DNA of 11,447 nt from Peptococcaceae bacterium UBA6116 (GCA_002423425.1 DIWC01000058.1:1-11447); one strand, 5' to 3'; counted from the stretch's first letter, positions 1-7,532 are shown. Notes: generated from the sequence alone by a model not told the origin. Translations and numbers: made by a program.

Positions 1-2
1 AT

Positions 3-37
3 AAAAAAACTCCTGGATTTTTCCAGGAGTTTTTTTT
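3..37. terminator. Bidirectional intrinsic terminator
   Basis: A perfect inverted repeat is visible. A run of seven A plus CTCCTGG-type sequence (3-16) pairs with its complement at 23-36 around the loop ATTTTT (17-22). It is flanked by A on one side and T on the other, so either strand gives a GC-rich 7-bp core followed by a U-tract. On the minus strand it lies about 20 nt past the stop codon of the leftward gene ending at 58, and very likely terminates that operon. The symmetry suggests it may also serve a convergent gene lying left of the window, which cannot be seen. Confidence 0.9.
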
Positions 38-57
38 GAGAATCATTAAAAAGATTA

Positions 58-1314
58 TCAGTTCAGGGGACTTATATTAACTTTGGTACTACCGTCCTGA
101 TGTGTTAACTGGATGAGCACAGCACCGTCGTTGGAAATGTAATTTTCTTCGCCGCTGATAGTTTCGGTCTTTTCTTTACCTCCGCTGATAATATAGGCAC
201 AATGGTTTTCATAAAGAACAACTTTTCCTTCTGAATCTATACCCACTTGACCATTACTAAAAGGGATGTCCCCTTGCCAGGTTGGCGAAAGCGTAAACTG
301 GTTGTTTTTTTTAGAACTGTCGTTGACTGTGAAAATTTGTACTAAACGGGCATTCTTTACTTCACCGATATATAATTTACCTGCACAATCGCCCAAGATA
401 CAATAACTATTGTTTTTCTCTACTACCCTGCGCTGTGAACCATCAAGAGCTAAAATTTGTTTGACATTGCCTGTTTTACTTTCAATATATAAAGTACCGT
501 ACCGGTCGGAAGCGGTAATATCAAGAAGGGTTTCGCCTGCCTGCTGTAACATGCGGGTATTTTTATTGACGTCAATTTCCATAAGTTTGACGGAAGACCC
601 TGTTTTTATCGTCAAATAAATCAAGTTGGTATAAGTGGAAGAAGCTATATGCTCAATTTTCCCTCCTGCGGGAAAGTCCGCTAGGGTCATAGTTTGACGG
701 TCATCCGGCGGTGTACTATCAGAACTGTTCGGGAGATCCAACGTATAAATTTCGGTTAATTGCGGCTGGTATACTTTTACTTCTTTGGTTTGTTCCTTGA
801 CAATTTGTGATTCTTCATTAAGCAAGCTGGGATTCTCTTGATTCTGTGTACTTGGCTTTGTATTAGGATCAGAGACCAAAACAGTTGTATACGGGCTAGG
901 GTTTTTCTTAGCAAAAAAATAGATCAGAGTATTACGGTCACGCAGCCATTGATAGTTTATAATTCCCATTTCCTTATCGCTTCCGGTATCAGGCTTTTTG
1001 ACAAAGACTACTTTATTCTGCTTTAAGTTAAATACTTTAAATAAACCGTCCGACATATAAGCTATATAATCTTTGGCGTAAGAAATTTGAAGGTTCTCCG
1101 GGTGATCATCCGGTAAAACAGCTTCCAGTGTTGCTGTAATGGTCTTCAGGTTTGCGGAAGGTAACATCATCATCTTGGCAATCGCACGATTAACGGTAAA
1201 ATAAAAGCCGGATTGCAGCAGCAAAGAAACCAGTGTCCAAACGGCAATAATACGTAAAAAATGCAACTTTTTTTGGCTTTTAATTTCAGTTCCTGTTTTG
1301 ATTTCGGTACGCAC
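58..1314 (-). CDS. Membrane-anchored hypothetical protein, probable extracytoplasmic beta-propeller-like domain
   Basis: I do not recognise a named family for this 418-aa protein. A basic N-terminus (residues 1-18, rich in K and R) precedes one hydrophobic segment (about 20-42) without a lipobox. This predicts a signal anchor with the rest outside the membrane. The remainder is rich in short beta-strand and turn patterns of the kind seen in beta-propeller or lipoprotein-like sensor domains (for example YIAYMSDGLFKVFNL near 83-97 and GTLYIESKTGNVKQILALDG near 273-292). A low-complexity Ser/Pro/Asn/Gln-rich stretch near 150-205 probably forms a linker or loop. No catalytic motif is evident. The start is GTG at 1314, chosen because AAAGGAG lies about 7 nt upstream and no other start precedes the hydrophobic segment. 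It sits 20 bp downstream of the phosphodiester glycosidase gene on the same strand, so the two are probably co-transcribed and both act at the cell surface. The propeller assignment is inference from sequence texture only. Confidence 0.8.
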   Translation of the reverse strand: MRTEIKTGTEIKSQKKLHFLRIIAVWTLVSLLLQSGFYFTVNRAIAKMMMLPSANLKTITATLEAVLPDDHPENLQISYAKDYIAYMSDGLFKVFNLKQNKVVFVKKPDTGSDKEMGIINYQWLRDRNTLIYFFAKKNPSPYTTVLVSDPNTKPSTQNQENPSLLNEESQIVKEQTKEVKVYQPQLTEIYTLDLPNSSDSTPPDDRQTMTLADFPAGGKIEHIASSTYTNLIYLTIKTGSSVKLMEIDVNKNTRMLQQAGETLLDITASDRYGTLYIESKTGNVKQILALDGSQRRVVEKNNSYCILGDCAGKLYIGEVKNARLVQIFTVNDSSKKNNQFTLSPTWQGDIPFSNGQVGIDSEGKVVLYENHCAYIISGGKEKTETISGEENYISNDGAVLIQLTHQDGSTKVNISPLN

Positions 1315-1334
1315 TGTAGTCTCCTTTACTGTGG

Positions 1335-2306
1335 TTATTTACTTTTCTTTGGCATTACGACAAATGCTGTTGGAATGTAACGCTCGCCAAAAATGTCACA
1401 AACTTTATTAATAACCTTGCCTTGAAAAACAAGAGTAGTTGAAGAACCACCATCAAGATTGACGGCTGTAACCGCATGATAGGCCACGAAGACATCCATC
1501 AATTGACTGAGGGTTGCTCCGATGCTCCAGGTTGGCTGACGACCGTCAATTGTTACCAAAATAATAGTTCCATCGGCTGTTTGACCTATTCCGCTGCGCG
1601 GGCTGATTCCCCACCCGCCGTTCCCTTCTACAACCGGTTTGCCATCTTTAACAAGATCGGGATAGAAAGAGACAGCTTCCATAATTCCTTTTTTCAAAAT
1701 TTGATCCGCAGTAAGGTCTTCAACAATCAGTTTTCCTTGGCTGTCTAAACCGATGATATGCGTTTCGGCATTTCCAATATTATTATGAATGATTTGACCG
1801 TTGTGGACTGTGATGCCATCCGGAAAAGCTCCATTTCCTTTACCGTTAGGATCGTAGAATCCGCCGGCATTGATCCCGGCAATAGCACCGGAATCCTTGA
1901 CCAATTCACTAACCCGCTCGCCGACAACACCAATTTGCTTGGTAACTGCCAGTTTTACTTGTTTGGGGTCCTTAATCAACATCACTTTACCCCTAAAACC
2001 TAGTCCCTGGATATCTTCAATGGTTATGCCGTCGGCAGCATCGGAGACCGCATTTCCAGAATCAATTTGTCCTCCGCTGCTAACGCCCTGGTCATTATAA
2101 TAATTCATAATCTGGTCTATCTCAGCCTGAGAGAGAAAAGCCTGGACAACTTGGGGATGACGTGAGGTCGCAATTGAACCGACAGCCAGTGCTTTAATAT
2201 CCTGAAAAGGCCCCCAGAAAACGATTAAGGGAGCTAAAATAGCAGCTAAAAGAAAATTATAGACTAAGAAAGCTACAACTTTTTTGATTTTTACTTTATG
2301 CTTCAT
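1335..2306 (-). CDS. Membrane-anchored phosphodiester glycosidase family protein (NAGPA domain)
   Basis: This 323-aa protein has a basic N-terminus and one hydrophobic segment (about residues 10-31), which predicts a signal anchor or uncleaved signal peptide with the enzyme domain outside the membrane. From about residue 105 to the C-terminus it matches the bacterial NAGPA family (relatives of N-acetylglucosamine-1-phosphodiester alpha-N-acetylglucosaminidase, often annotated as exopolysaccharide biosynthesis proteins). Visible family motifs are AGINAGGFYDP (143-153), FPDGITVHNGQII (161-173), SPRSGIGQT (235-243), TIDGRQP (252-258) and AVNLDGGSSTTLV (281-293); the NLDGG turn lies in the presumed active site. 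The family hydrolyses sugar-phosphodiester bonds; the natural substrate of most bacterial members is unknown, so a role in cell-wall or capsular polymer metabolism is inference. ATG at 2306 is preceded by AGGAG about 14 nt upstream, with an AAGAGA nearer, so the spacing is loose. It is the first gene of a two-gene leftward operon. Confidence 0.88.
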   Translation of the reverse strand: MKHKVKIKKVVAFLVYNFLLAAILAPLIVFWGPFQDIKALAVGSIATSRHPQVVQAFLSQAEIDQIMNYYNDQGVSSGGQIDSGNAVSDAADGITIEDIQGLGFRGKVMLIKDPKQVKLAVTKQIGVVGERVSELVKDSGAIAGINAGGFYDPNGKGNGAFPDGITVHNGQIIHNNIGNAETHIIGLDSQGKLIVEDLTADQILKKGIMEAVSFYPDLVKDGKPVVEGNGGWGISPRSGIGQTADGTIILVTIDGRQPTWSIGATLSQLMDVFVAYHAVTAVNLDGGSSTTLVFQGKVINKVCDIFGERYIPTAFVVMPKKSK

Positions 2307-2521
2307 AAAAAAATCTCTTTCTCCTATTAATATTATTTATTTTTTGCTTTGCAATCAGTTTGACGAATATAATAATTATACACTTTAAAATTAGAAAATT
2401 ATAAGAGGAAATACATTAATTAAACTTGATTTTAACACAAATAATTGGAATTACGATAAAATATTGGGTATTTGGAGATATAAGACGCAATTTCAGAATG
2501 ATTTTCTGTTCAGCACGTATT

Positions 2522-2542
2522 AATGTTAACCTAGTTAATATT
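2522..2542. repeat. Inverted repeat, possible operator
   Basis: AATGTTAAC at 2522-2530 and GTTAATATT at 2534-2542 form a 9-bp dyad with one G-T mismatch around the 3-nt centre CTA. There is no T-tract immediately after it, so it is not an obvious terminator. It lies about 160 bp upstream of the rightward -35 and about 215 bp upstream of the leftward start codon. A regulator-binding site is possible, but in such AT-rich DNA a chance palindrome is also plausible. Confidence 0.25.
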
Positions 2543-2703
2543 ATTTGTAATAAAGCTTTTAGTCAATATACTTTCTACCCATAAAAAAATGAGTTTTCAT
2601 AGAACTTCTATTGATAAAATTGCCTAATATTTATCTAAAGAAAGCGAGATAATAAAAGGAAGGTCTCTGCTAAATTAATTAAATTTTCTTTTTAAAACAA
2701 AAT

Positions 2704-2731
2704 TTGACATTATTGTTAAATTTAATATAAT
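2704..2731 (+). promoter_or_regulatory. Consensus sigma-A promoter for the 116-aa gene and CBS-GGDEF operon
   Basis: A perfect -35 hexamer TTGACA (2704-2709) and a perfect -10 hexamer TATAAT (2726-2731) are separated by 16 nt. Transcription should begin near 2738, giving a leader of under 20 nt that contains the strong ribosome binding site AAGGAGGGG (2742-2750), 5 nt before the ATG at 2756. This is the best promoter in the window and suggests high constitutive expression unless a repressor acts on it. Confidence 0.88.
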
Positions 2732-2755
2732 GAATGTTAGCAAGGAGGGGCAAAA

Positions 2756-3106
2756 ATGGCAACTGAGAATGGGACAAGAAAAGCCAATATTATTATGCGG
2801 TTATCCGAATTTGAGATGCCTCCAATGCAGGATGTACTTATTGTAGGCAAGAGGGCGCCAATTGGTCCGGATGCAGCAAAAAGAATGGTAGATGTCGTAT
2901 CACCTGAGCAATATAAAATAATTAAGATTGACCATCCTATGATAGAGGCTGTCGTGATCAGAAAAATACTTTTAAACATACTTGAAGAGGAAAAACTTCT
3001 TGAAGTAATTATGGAAGAGGGAGGCAAGATTGCTAACGATTATTCGATTATTAAAGCTCAGATTAATATTACTTTAGAAGTTAGCAAATCATTGAGTTAT
3101 GATTAG
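2756..3106 (+). CDS. Hypothetical protein, 116 aa, coupled to CBS-GGDEF gene
   Basis: I do not recognise this protein. It is small and soluble, with no signal peptide, no membrane segment and no cysteine. The N-terminal part (to about residue 60) contains MRLSEFEMPPMQDVLIVGKR and a Pro/Gly-containing turn, then a short beta-like segment YKIIKIDHP (53-61). The central part (about 62-93) is a strongly predicted amphipathic helix rich in Ile, Leu and Glu, and the C-terminus (about 97-113) alternates like a beta strand plus helix. It is very probably a real gene: it has a perfect sigma-A promoter, a strong ribosome binding site (AAGGAGGGG, 5 nt before ATG), normal codon use, and its stop codon overlaps the next gene by 8 nt. 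The coupling suggests it works with, or is produced in fixed ratio to, the CBS-GGDEF protein, for instance as partner or effector. That role is inference. Confidence 0.8.
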   Translation: MATENGTRKANIIMRLSEFEMPPMQDVLIVGKRAPIGPDAAKRMVDVVSPEQYKIIKIDHPMIEAVVIRKILLNILEEEKLLEVIMEEGGKIANDYSIIKAQINITLEVSKSLSYD

Positions 3107-3956
3107 GCAAGTTTCCGATATCATGGATAAAAATTTCTTAACAATCCAAGCCCTTGATTGTGTATCAGTAATAAGAAATTTAGCAACGGAAAACAAATTA
3201 GAATATTTTCCGGTCTACGAAGATAATTCTATTATCGGAGTTGTCACCTATAAAGAATTGATAATTGCTCATCCTAATAGGATTGCCGCCGACGCCATGA
3301 CAACCGATTTTGTTTGCATAAAAGCTTATATGCCGGTCTGGGAGGTGAAGGATCTCTTTGAACAGCAAAAAGTTAATTGTTGTGTTGTTGTAGATAATAA
3401 TCTGGTTGTTGGTATTGTAACACCCTTGGTTCTGAAAATAGAATTAGGGAAGCATATTGACTTGCTGACAGGACTCTATAAAAATGATTATTTGTTTTTT
3501 AATGCCGGAGAGCTATTGAAAAGTCAAAATGATATTTCCGTTGTTTTTATTGATATTGATAATTTTGGTATTATTGATAAAGAATATGGTCATATTTTTG
3601 GAGACAAAGTCTTGAAAGAGATCGCTTTAACCTTGAACGCTGCAATACCAAAAAAAACTTTTCTCTGCAGGTTCGGTGGCGATGAATTCGTGCTGCTTGT
3701 TCCTTTTAAGGCTGAGGTTGCGAAAAAAGTCACAGAAAATTTATTAAGTGTTATTGCGGCCAAGGCGTTCAGTAATGGGTTGAAGATCACCGTTTCTGCG
3801 GGTATTTCCGGAGGAAAAAGAAGTAATAGGAGAATAACCGACATCTATTCAACCGTATCAAATCTGATTAATATTGCCAGTCTTGCTTGTACAGAGGCTA
3901 AAAAAAGTGACAATAGCTTATGTATCAAATTAGGAGAAGAGAGCGATATTGCCTAG
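3099..3956 (+). CDS. Tandem CBS domain - GGDEF domain protein (putative diguanylate cyclase)
   Basis: This 285-aa cytoplasmic protein has two CBS repeats (about residues 5-58 and 65-115; typical strand ends SIIGVVTYKEL and LVVGIVTPLVL) followed by a GGDEF domain (about 121-280). CBS pairs usually bind adenine nucleotides, and GGDEF domains make cyclic di-GMP from two GTP. Visible cyclase motifs are DLLTGLYKNDYL (121-132), FIDIDNF (150-156), GHIFGD (164-169), RFGGDEF (191-197) and VSAGIS (232-237). The catalytic GGDEF and metal-binding Asp are intact, so activity is plausible. Two usually conserved residues differ: the Lys after DxDxF is Gly157, and the guanine-contacting Asn is Asp160. The RxxD product-inhibition site upstream of GGDEF is absent (PKKT instead). 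The ATG at 3099 overlaps the upstream gene by 8 nt and lacks a good ribosome binding site, which implies translational coupling; Met9 (3123) has no better site. The adenylate sensing role is inferred from the family. Confidence 0.9.
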   Translation: MIRQVSDIMDKNFLTIQALDCVSVIRNLATENKLEYFPVYEDNSIIGVVTYKELIIAHPNRIAADAMTTDFVCIKAYMPVWEVKDLFEQQKVNCCVVVDNNLVVGIVTPLVLKIELGKHIDLLTGLYKNDYLFFNAGELLKSQNDISVVFIDIDNFGIIDKEYGHIFGDKVLKEIALTLNAAIPKKTFLCRFGGDEFVLLVPFKAEVAKKVTENLLSVIAAKAFSNGLKITVSAGISGGKRSNRRITDIYSTVSNLINIASLACTEAKKSDNSLCIKLGEESDIA

Positions 3957-3997
3957 AAAAGTATTTATGGTCAATACTTACTTTTGAATTTTAAAAG

Positions 3998-4006
3998 TGT
4001 TATAAC
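3998..4006 (+). promoter_or_regulatory. Candidate extended -10 promoter for addBA
   Basis: TGTTATAAC matches an extended -10 element (TG-n-TATAAT with one mismatch); no convincing -35 lies 17 nt upstream (TTACTT at 3978-3983). It would start transcription near 4012, inside the left arm of the following terminator hairpin, so addBA transcripts from here would lack a full hairpin and escape termination. The call is tentative. Confidence 0.35.
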
Positions 4007-4007
4007 T

Positions 4008-4047
4008 AAGGTATTACAATCTATTCTGGAAGGTAATACCTTTTTTT
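4008..4047 (+). terminator. Intrinsic terminator after CBS-GGDEF gene
   Basis: AAGGTATTAC (4008-4017) pairs perfectly with GTAATACCTT (4033-4042) around a 15-nt loop, and seven T follow the GC part of the stem (4041-4047). It lies about 50 nt past the CBS-GGDEF stop codon and about 30 nt before the addB start, separating the two transcription units. Confidence 0.82.
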
Positions 4048-4073
4048 GTCTATTTTAAATAAGGGGCAGACAA

Positions 4074-7000
4074 GTGAGTTTAAGATTTATTTACGGCCGG
4101 TCGGGCAGCGGCAAAACCTATTTCTGCCTGAATGAAATTAAAGAAATTCTCAAAAAGAATCCTGAACATTCTTTAGTACTGCTTGTTCCCGAGCAATATA
4201 CTTTTCAAGCGGAAAGGGATCTTATTAAAGTTTTAAAAACAGGCGGAATTTTAAAGACCGAAGTCTTGAGTTTCCGGCGTTTAGCTTTTAGGATTTTTAA
4301 TGAAGCAGGGGGGATTACCTATCCTCATCTCCATTCGGCAGGCAAATGCATGATAATATATCAAGCTTTAAGTAGAATCAAGGATAGTTTAAAGATTTTT
4401 GCTAAAGCTGCAGAACGTCGGGGGTTCGTCAACACAATATCGGCTTTAATAACGGAATTTAAGCGGTACAACATTATTCCAGCCGAACTTGAAGCTGCCC
4501 GGGATGAATTAAAGGATGATGCTTTGCTTAAGGACAAGCTAGCGGAACTTATTGCCATCTACAGCGAATATCAAAGGCTTGTGTCCAGCAGTTATCGCGA
4601 TGCTGATGACGATTTAACTATGGCGGCACGCAAAATCGGAGATACCGATCTCTATAAAGGTTCGGAAATATGGATTGACGGTTTCGCAGGATTCACGCCG
4701 CAGGAGTACAGCTTGATCTCGCGGTTACTTCTCAAAGCTAAGAGGGTAAATATCAGTTTATGCACCGATTCTTTGGGAGAGCAGGAATCTGTGAAAGAAA
4801 CGGATGTTTTTGCTGCAGTTAAAGAAGGATACCGCAAACTATCCAGGATAGCGGCAAAAACAGGTTTGGAGATTGAAGCCCCTGTCTGCCTGGGCACCGG
4901 GGCACAGCCTTTGCCGAGATTTAAGGGGAGTCCGGAAATTGCGCATTTGGAAAGTAATTATTTTGCGTATCCCTATCGAATTTATACCCAAAGGACTACA
5001 GATCTGGCTCTGCTTTCTTCCGTAAACATCTTTGCTGAAATAGAGGCAGCGGCGAGAGATATAATCAGGCTTTGCCGGGATAAAGAAATACGCTATCGCG
5101 ATATTGCGGTTATGATGGGGGATCTTGAGAGTTACGCCAGGTTAGTGGAAGTGATTTTCACCGAATATGAGATTCCTTATTTTTTAGACCGGAAAGCAGA
5201 TATCATCAGGCATCCTCTGATCAGGCTAGTCCTGTCGATGTTAGATATTTTTATTGATAACTGGTCTTATGAAGCTGTTTTCCGCTACTTGAAAACAGGT
5301 TTGACAGGACTCGGGCGCGAGAGTATTGATCAAATTGAAAACTATGTTCTGGCCTGTGGAATTCGCGGGAATCGCTGGATTAAGGAAGAAGAATGGAATA
5401 TGGTTCCGGAACTGCTCCCCCAGGAAAAAGACTGGGAAAAGAAACGGACAGAACTTTTGGCAATTAATCAGATAAGGCTCGAGATAATTACCCCTCTCAT
5501 GGAGTTCCGGCGGACAACCAAGGGAAAGAATAAGGCTTCGGAAATGTGCGGGGCGCTATATGACTTCCTTGGGACGATAGGGGTTCCGTTAAGAATGGAA
5601 CAACAAATCGATTCTTTCCGGCGAAGCGGACAGCTCCATCTGGCAGATGAGTATGCTCAAATCTGGAATATTTTAATGGATGTATTTGATCAAATTGTCC
5701 AAGCGATGGATGAGGAAGAGATTGGAGTCGAGAGATTTGCTTCTATTCTTAAGATCGGTCTAGGTGAGTATAAAGTTGGGTTTATTCCGGCCTCAGTTGA
5801 CCAGGTGTTGGTAGGCAGTGCGGACAGGTCGCGAAGCCACGAGGTCAAGGCACTCTATATTCTGGGGGTCAATGATGGGGTATTTCCTTCTGCCGCTTTT
5901 GAGGAAGGCGTACTTTCCGATTTAGATAGGGCTGCCCTTCATAAGGTTGGAGTTGAGCTTGCCAGTGATACTAGGACAAAAACCTTTGACGAGCAGTATC
6001 TGATCTATAGAGCGTTAACCATTCCTACCGGTTATCTTCGCTTAAGCTGGCCGATTGCCGACCAGGAAGGCAGAAGTATGCGGCCGTCGATGATTATATC
6101 AAGGCTTAGAAAATTATTTCCAAATATTACAGAAACCAGTAATATTCTTGGCCCGGCCTCAGACGGCGAAGAGGTCGAATTAGTAGCAGGCAAATTGCCG
6201 ACCTTCAAACAAATGGCAGCCAACATCCAAAAGGCGGAAAGGGAAGAAAGCAGCGCGCTGTGGCACGAAGTGTACCGCTGGTATGCGGCCCAAGTAGCCT
6301 GGCAATCACAATGTCAAGCTTTGAAGTCGGCTTTTGAGTACGAGAACATTGCTCAGCCGGTAAGCCGTGAAAAAATACAGTCGCTTTACGGTAATCCCAT
6401 GCAGGCCAGCGTATCGAGGCTGGAAAAATACACTTCCTGTTCTTTTGCTTTTTATCTTCAGTACGGGCTCAAGGTCAGAGAACGAAAAATTTTCCGTTTA
6501 ACTCCGCCGGATGTAGGGACCTTTATTCACAATGTCCTGGAAAAGTTTTCGCTTGAGGTTACTGAACAAAATATCTCCTGGAGAGAATTTGACCGGCAGT
6601 GGTGTGAGGAAAGAGTTTCCTTAATTGTTGACGCCATGCTGGAAAAAATGCAAGGATCGGGGTTATCTGCTTCCAAAAGAATGACGGCGCTTACGTTAAG
6701 ACTCAAGAGGGTTATTAACCGGGCGGTTTGGCTGATCGCCGAACATATCCGCCGCGGCAGCTTTGATCCTCTCGGTTACGAGATAGGTTTCGGCGAAGGA
6801 GAAAAATTACCGCCGATCGTTATTGAACTGGACTCAGGTGAAAAAGTTTACTTGAACGGCAGGATTGACCGGGTCGATGCCTTGAAAACGGAAGAGGGTA
6901 CGTACCTGAGAATTATTGATTATAAATCGGGAAACAAGGATTTCAAGTTGGCCGATGTTTATTACGGACTTCAAGTCCAGCTTGTTACTTACCTTGATGC

Positions 7001-7532
7001 TTTAGGTGAAAACAACAGATTGGGGATTGAAGCACCTGTCCTGCCGGGGGGTATTCTTTACTTCCACATTGATGATCCGCTTATTAAGGCGAAAAGTAAA
7101 AGCAGCGGGGAAGAAATAGAGCTGGCTATTATGAAACAACTGCGAATGAAAGGCTTAGTCCTGGCTGATGTAAAACTTATTAAAGAAATGGATAAAGAAA
7201 TTGACGGTTCTTCATTAATTATTCCTGCCAGGATTAATAAAGGGGATGTTCTCGGCCAATCGTCGGCAGCTACGCTTCAGCAATTTGACATTCTTAAAAT
7301 GTATGTCAACAGACTGCTTAAGCAATTATGCAGCGAGATTATGAACGGCACGGTCTCTATTCAACCCCTCAAGAATAAAAATTATAATTCCTGTCAATAC
7401 TGCCATTTCGCTGCCGTTTGTCAATTTGACCTTAGGCTCAAGGAAAATAAATTCAAACTCCTTGCTGAACAAAAAGAGGAAGATATCTGGCAGTTTATGA
7501 ATAAAGACCAAGGTGGGATTTTTAATGCTTGA
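4074..7532 (+). CDS. addB: ATP-dependent helicase/deoxyribonuclease subunit B (AddB)
   Basis: AddB is the second subunit of the AddAB helicase-nuclease, which processes double-strand DNA ends, recognises Chi and produces the 3' tail for RecA; it is the RecBCD counterpart of Firmicutes. The 1152-aa length agrees with the family (about 1166 in Bacillus subtilis). The N-terminus carries a Walker A motif, YGRSGSGKT (residues 7-15), with the rest forming a degenerate helicase fold. The C-terminal RecB-type nuclease domain shows His819 (GTFIHNVLE), Asp932 in GRIDRVD, and Asp949 and Lys951 in IIDYKSG. Four cysteines of the Fe-S staple are present: Cys789 (TSCSFAFYLQYGL) and Cys1107, Cys1110 and Cys1116 (C-x2-C-x5-C). 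The start is GTG at 4074 with AAGGGG 7 nt upstream. The gene overlaps addA by 8 nt, so the subunits are probably made by coupled translation in equal amounts. The protein looks complete and functional. Confidence 0.97.
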   Translation: MSLRFIYGRSGSGKTYFCLNEIKEILKKNPEHSLVLLVPEQYTFQAERDLIKVLKTGGILKTEVLSFRRLAFRIFNEAGGITYPHLHSAGKCMIIYQALSRIKDSLKIFAKAAERRGFVNTISALITEFKRYNIIPAELEAARDELKDDALLKDKLAELIAIYSEYQRLVSSSYRDADDDLTMAARKIGDTDLYKGSEIWIDGFAGFTPQEYSLISRLLLKAKRVNISLCTDSLGEQESVKETDVFAAVKEGYRKLSRIAAKTGLEIEAPVCLGTGAQPLPRFKGSPEIAHLESNYFAYPYRIYTQRTTDLALLSSVNIFAEIEAAARDIIRLCRDKEIRYRDIAVMMGDLESYARLVEVIFTEYEIPYFLDRKADIIRHPLIRLVLSMLDIFIDNWSYEAVFRYLKTGLTGLGRESIDQIENYVLACGIRGNRWIKEEEWNMVPELLPQEKDWEKKRTELLAINQIRLEIITPLMEFRRTTKGKNKASEMCGALYDFLGTIGVPLRMEQQIDSFRRSGQLHLADEYAQIWNILMDVFDQIVQAMDEEEIGVERFASILKIGLGEYKVGFIPASVDQVLVGSADRSRSHEVKALYILGVNDGVFPSAAFEEGVLSDLDRAALHKVGVELASDTRTKTFDEQYLIYRALTIPTGYLRLSWPIADQEGRSMRPSMIISRLRKLFPNITETSNILGPASDGEEVELVAGKLPTFKQMAANIQKAEREESSALWHEVYRWYAAQVAWQSQCQALKSAFEYENIAQPVSREKIQSLYGNPMQASVSRLEKYTSCSFAFYLQYGLKVRERKIFRLTPPDVGTFIHNVLEKFSLEVTEQNISWREFDRQWCEERVSLIVDAMLEKMQGSGLSASKRMTALTLRLKRVINRAVWLIAEHIRRGSFDPLGYEIGFGEGEKLPPIVIELDSGEKVYLNGRIDRVDALKTEEGTYLRIIDYKSGNKDFKLADVYYGLQVQLVTYLDALGENNRLGIEAPVLPGGILYFHIDDPLIKAKSKSSGEEIELAIMKQLRMKGLVLADVKLIKEMDKEIDGSSLIIPARINKGDVLGQSSAATLQQFDILKMYVNRLLKQLCSEIMNGTVSIQPLKNKNYNSCQYCHFAAVCQFDLRLKENKFKLLAEQKEEDIWQFMNKDQGGIFNA
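7511..7517 (+). promoter_or_regulatory. Ribosome binding site fixing the addA start
   Basis: AGGTGGG lies 7 nt before the ATG at 7525. An in-frame GTG at 7513 falls inside this site and would add four residues (MGFL), but has no ribosome binding site at the right distance. The ATG at 7525 is therefore the better start. Confidence 0.75.

Larger units (their letters stand above)
2307..2755. other. AT-rich intergenic region between divergent operons
   Basis: These 449 nt separate the leftward surface-protein operon from the rightward CBS-GGDEF operon. The rightward promoter at 2704-2731 is clear. For the leftward operon two TATAAT hexamers are visible on the minus strand (2375-2380 and 2398-2403), but neither has a good -35 at 16-18 nt, so its promoter is unresolved. 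Other structure is limited to an imperfect dyad at 2522-2542, a weak inverted repeat GATAAA/TTTATC near 2613-2635, and a bulged hairpin AGCGAGA/TCTCTGCT at 2643-2671. I see no tRNA, no riboswitch consensus and no credible small gene. Confidence 0.6.

Noticed and set aside
2498..2584. 28-codon ORF on the plus strand in the large intergenic region
   Set aside because: It has no ribosome binding site, no nearby promoter and no distinctive composition; it is expected by chance in AT-rich DNA.
2613..2671. Possible riboswitch or structured RNA before the CBS-GGDEF operon
   Set aside because: The hairpins are weak and lie upstream of the -35 element, so they would not be in the mRNA; no c-di-GMP riboswitch or other consensus is visible.
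2737..3027. 96-aa reading frame antisense to the 116-aa gene
   Set aside because: The Ile/Ser-rich translation is a typical shadow, has no ribosome binding site, and lies opposite a gene with a strong promoter and start signal.
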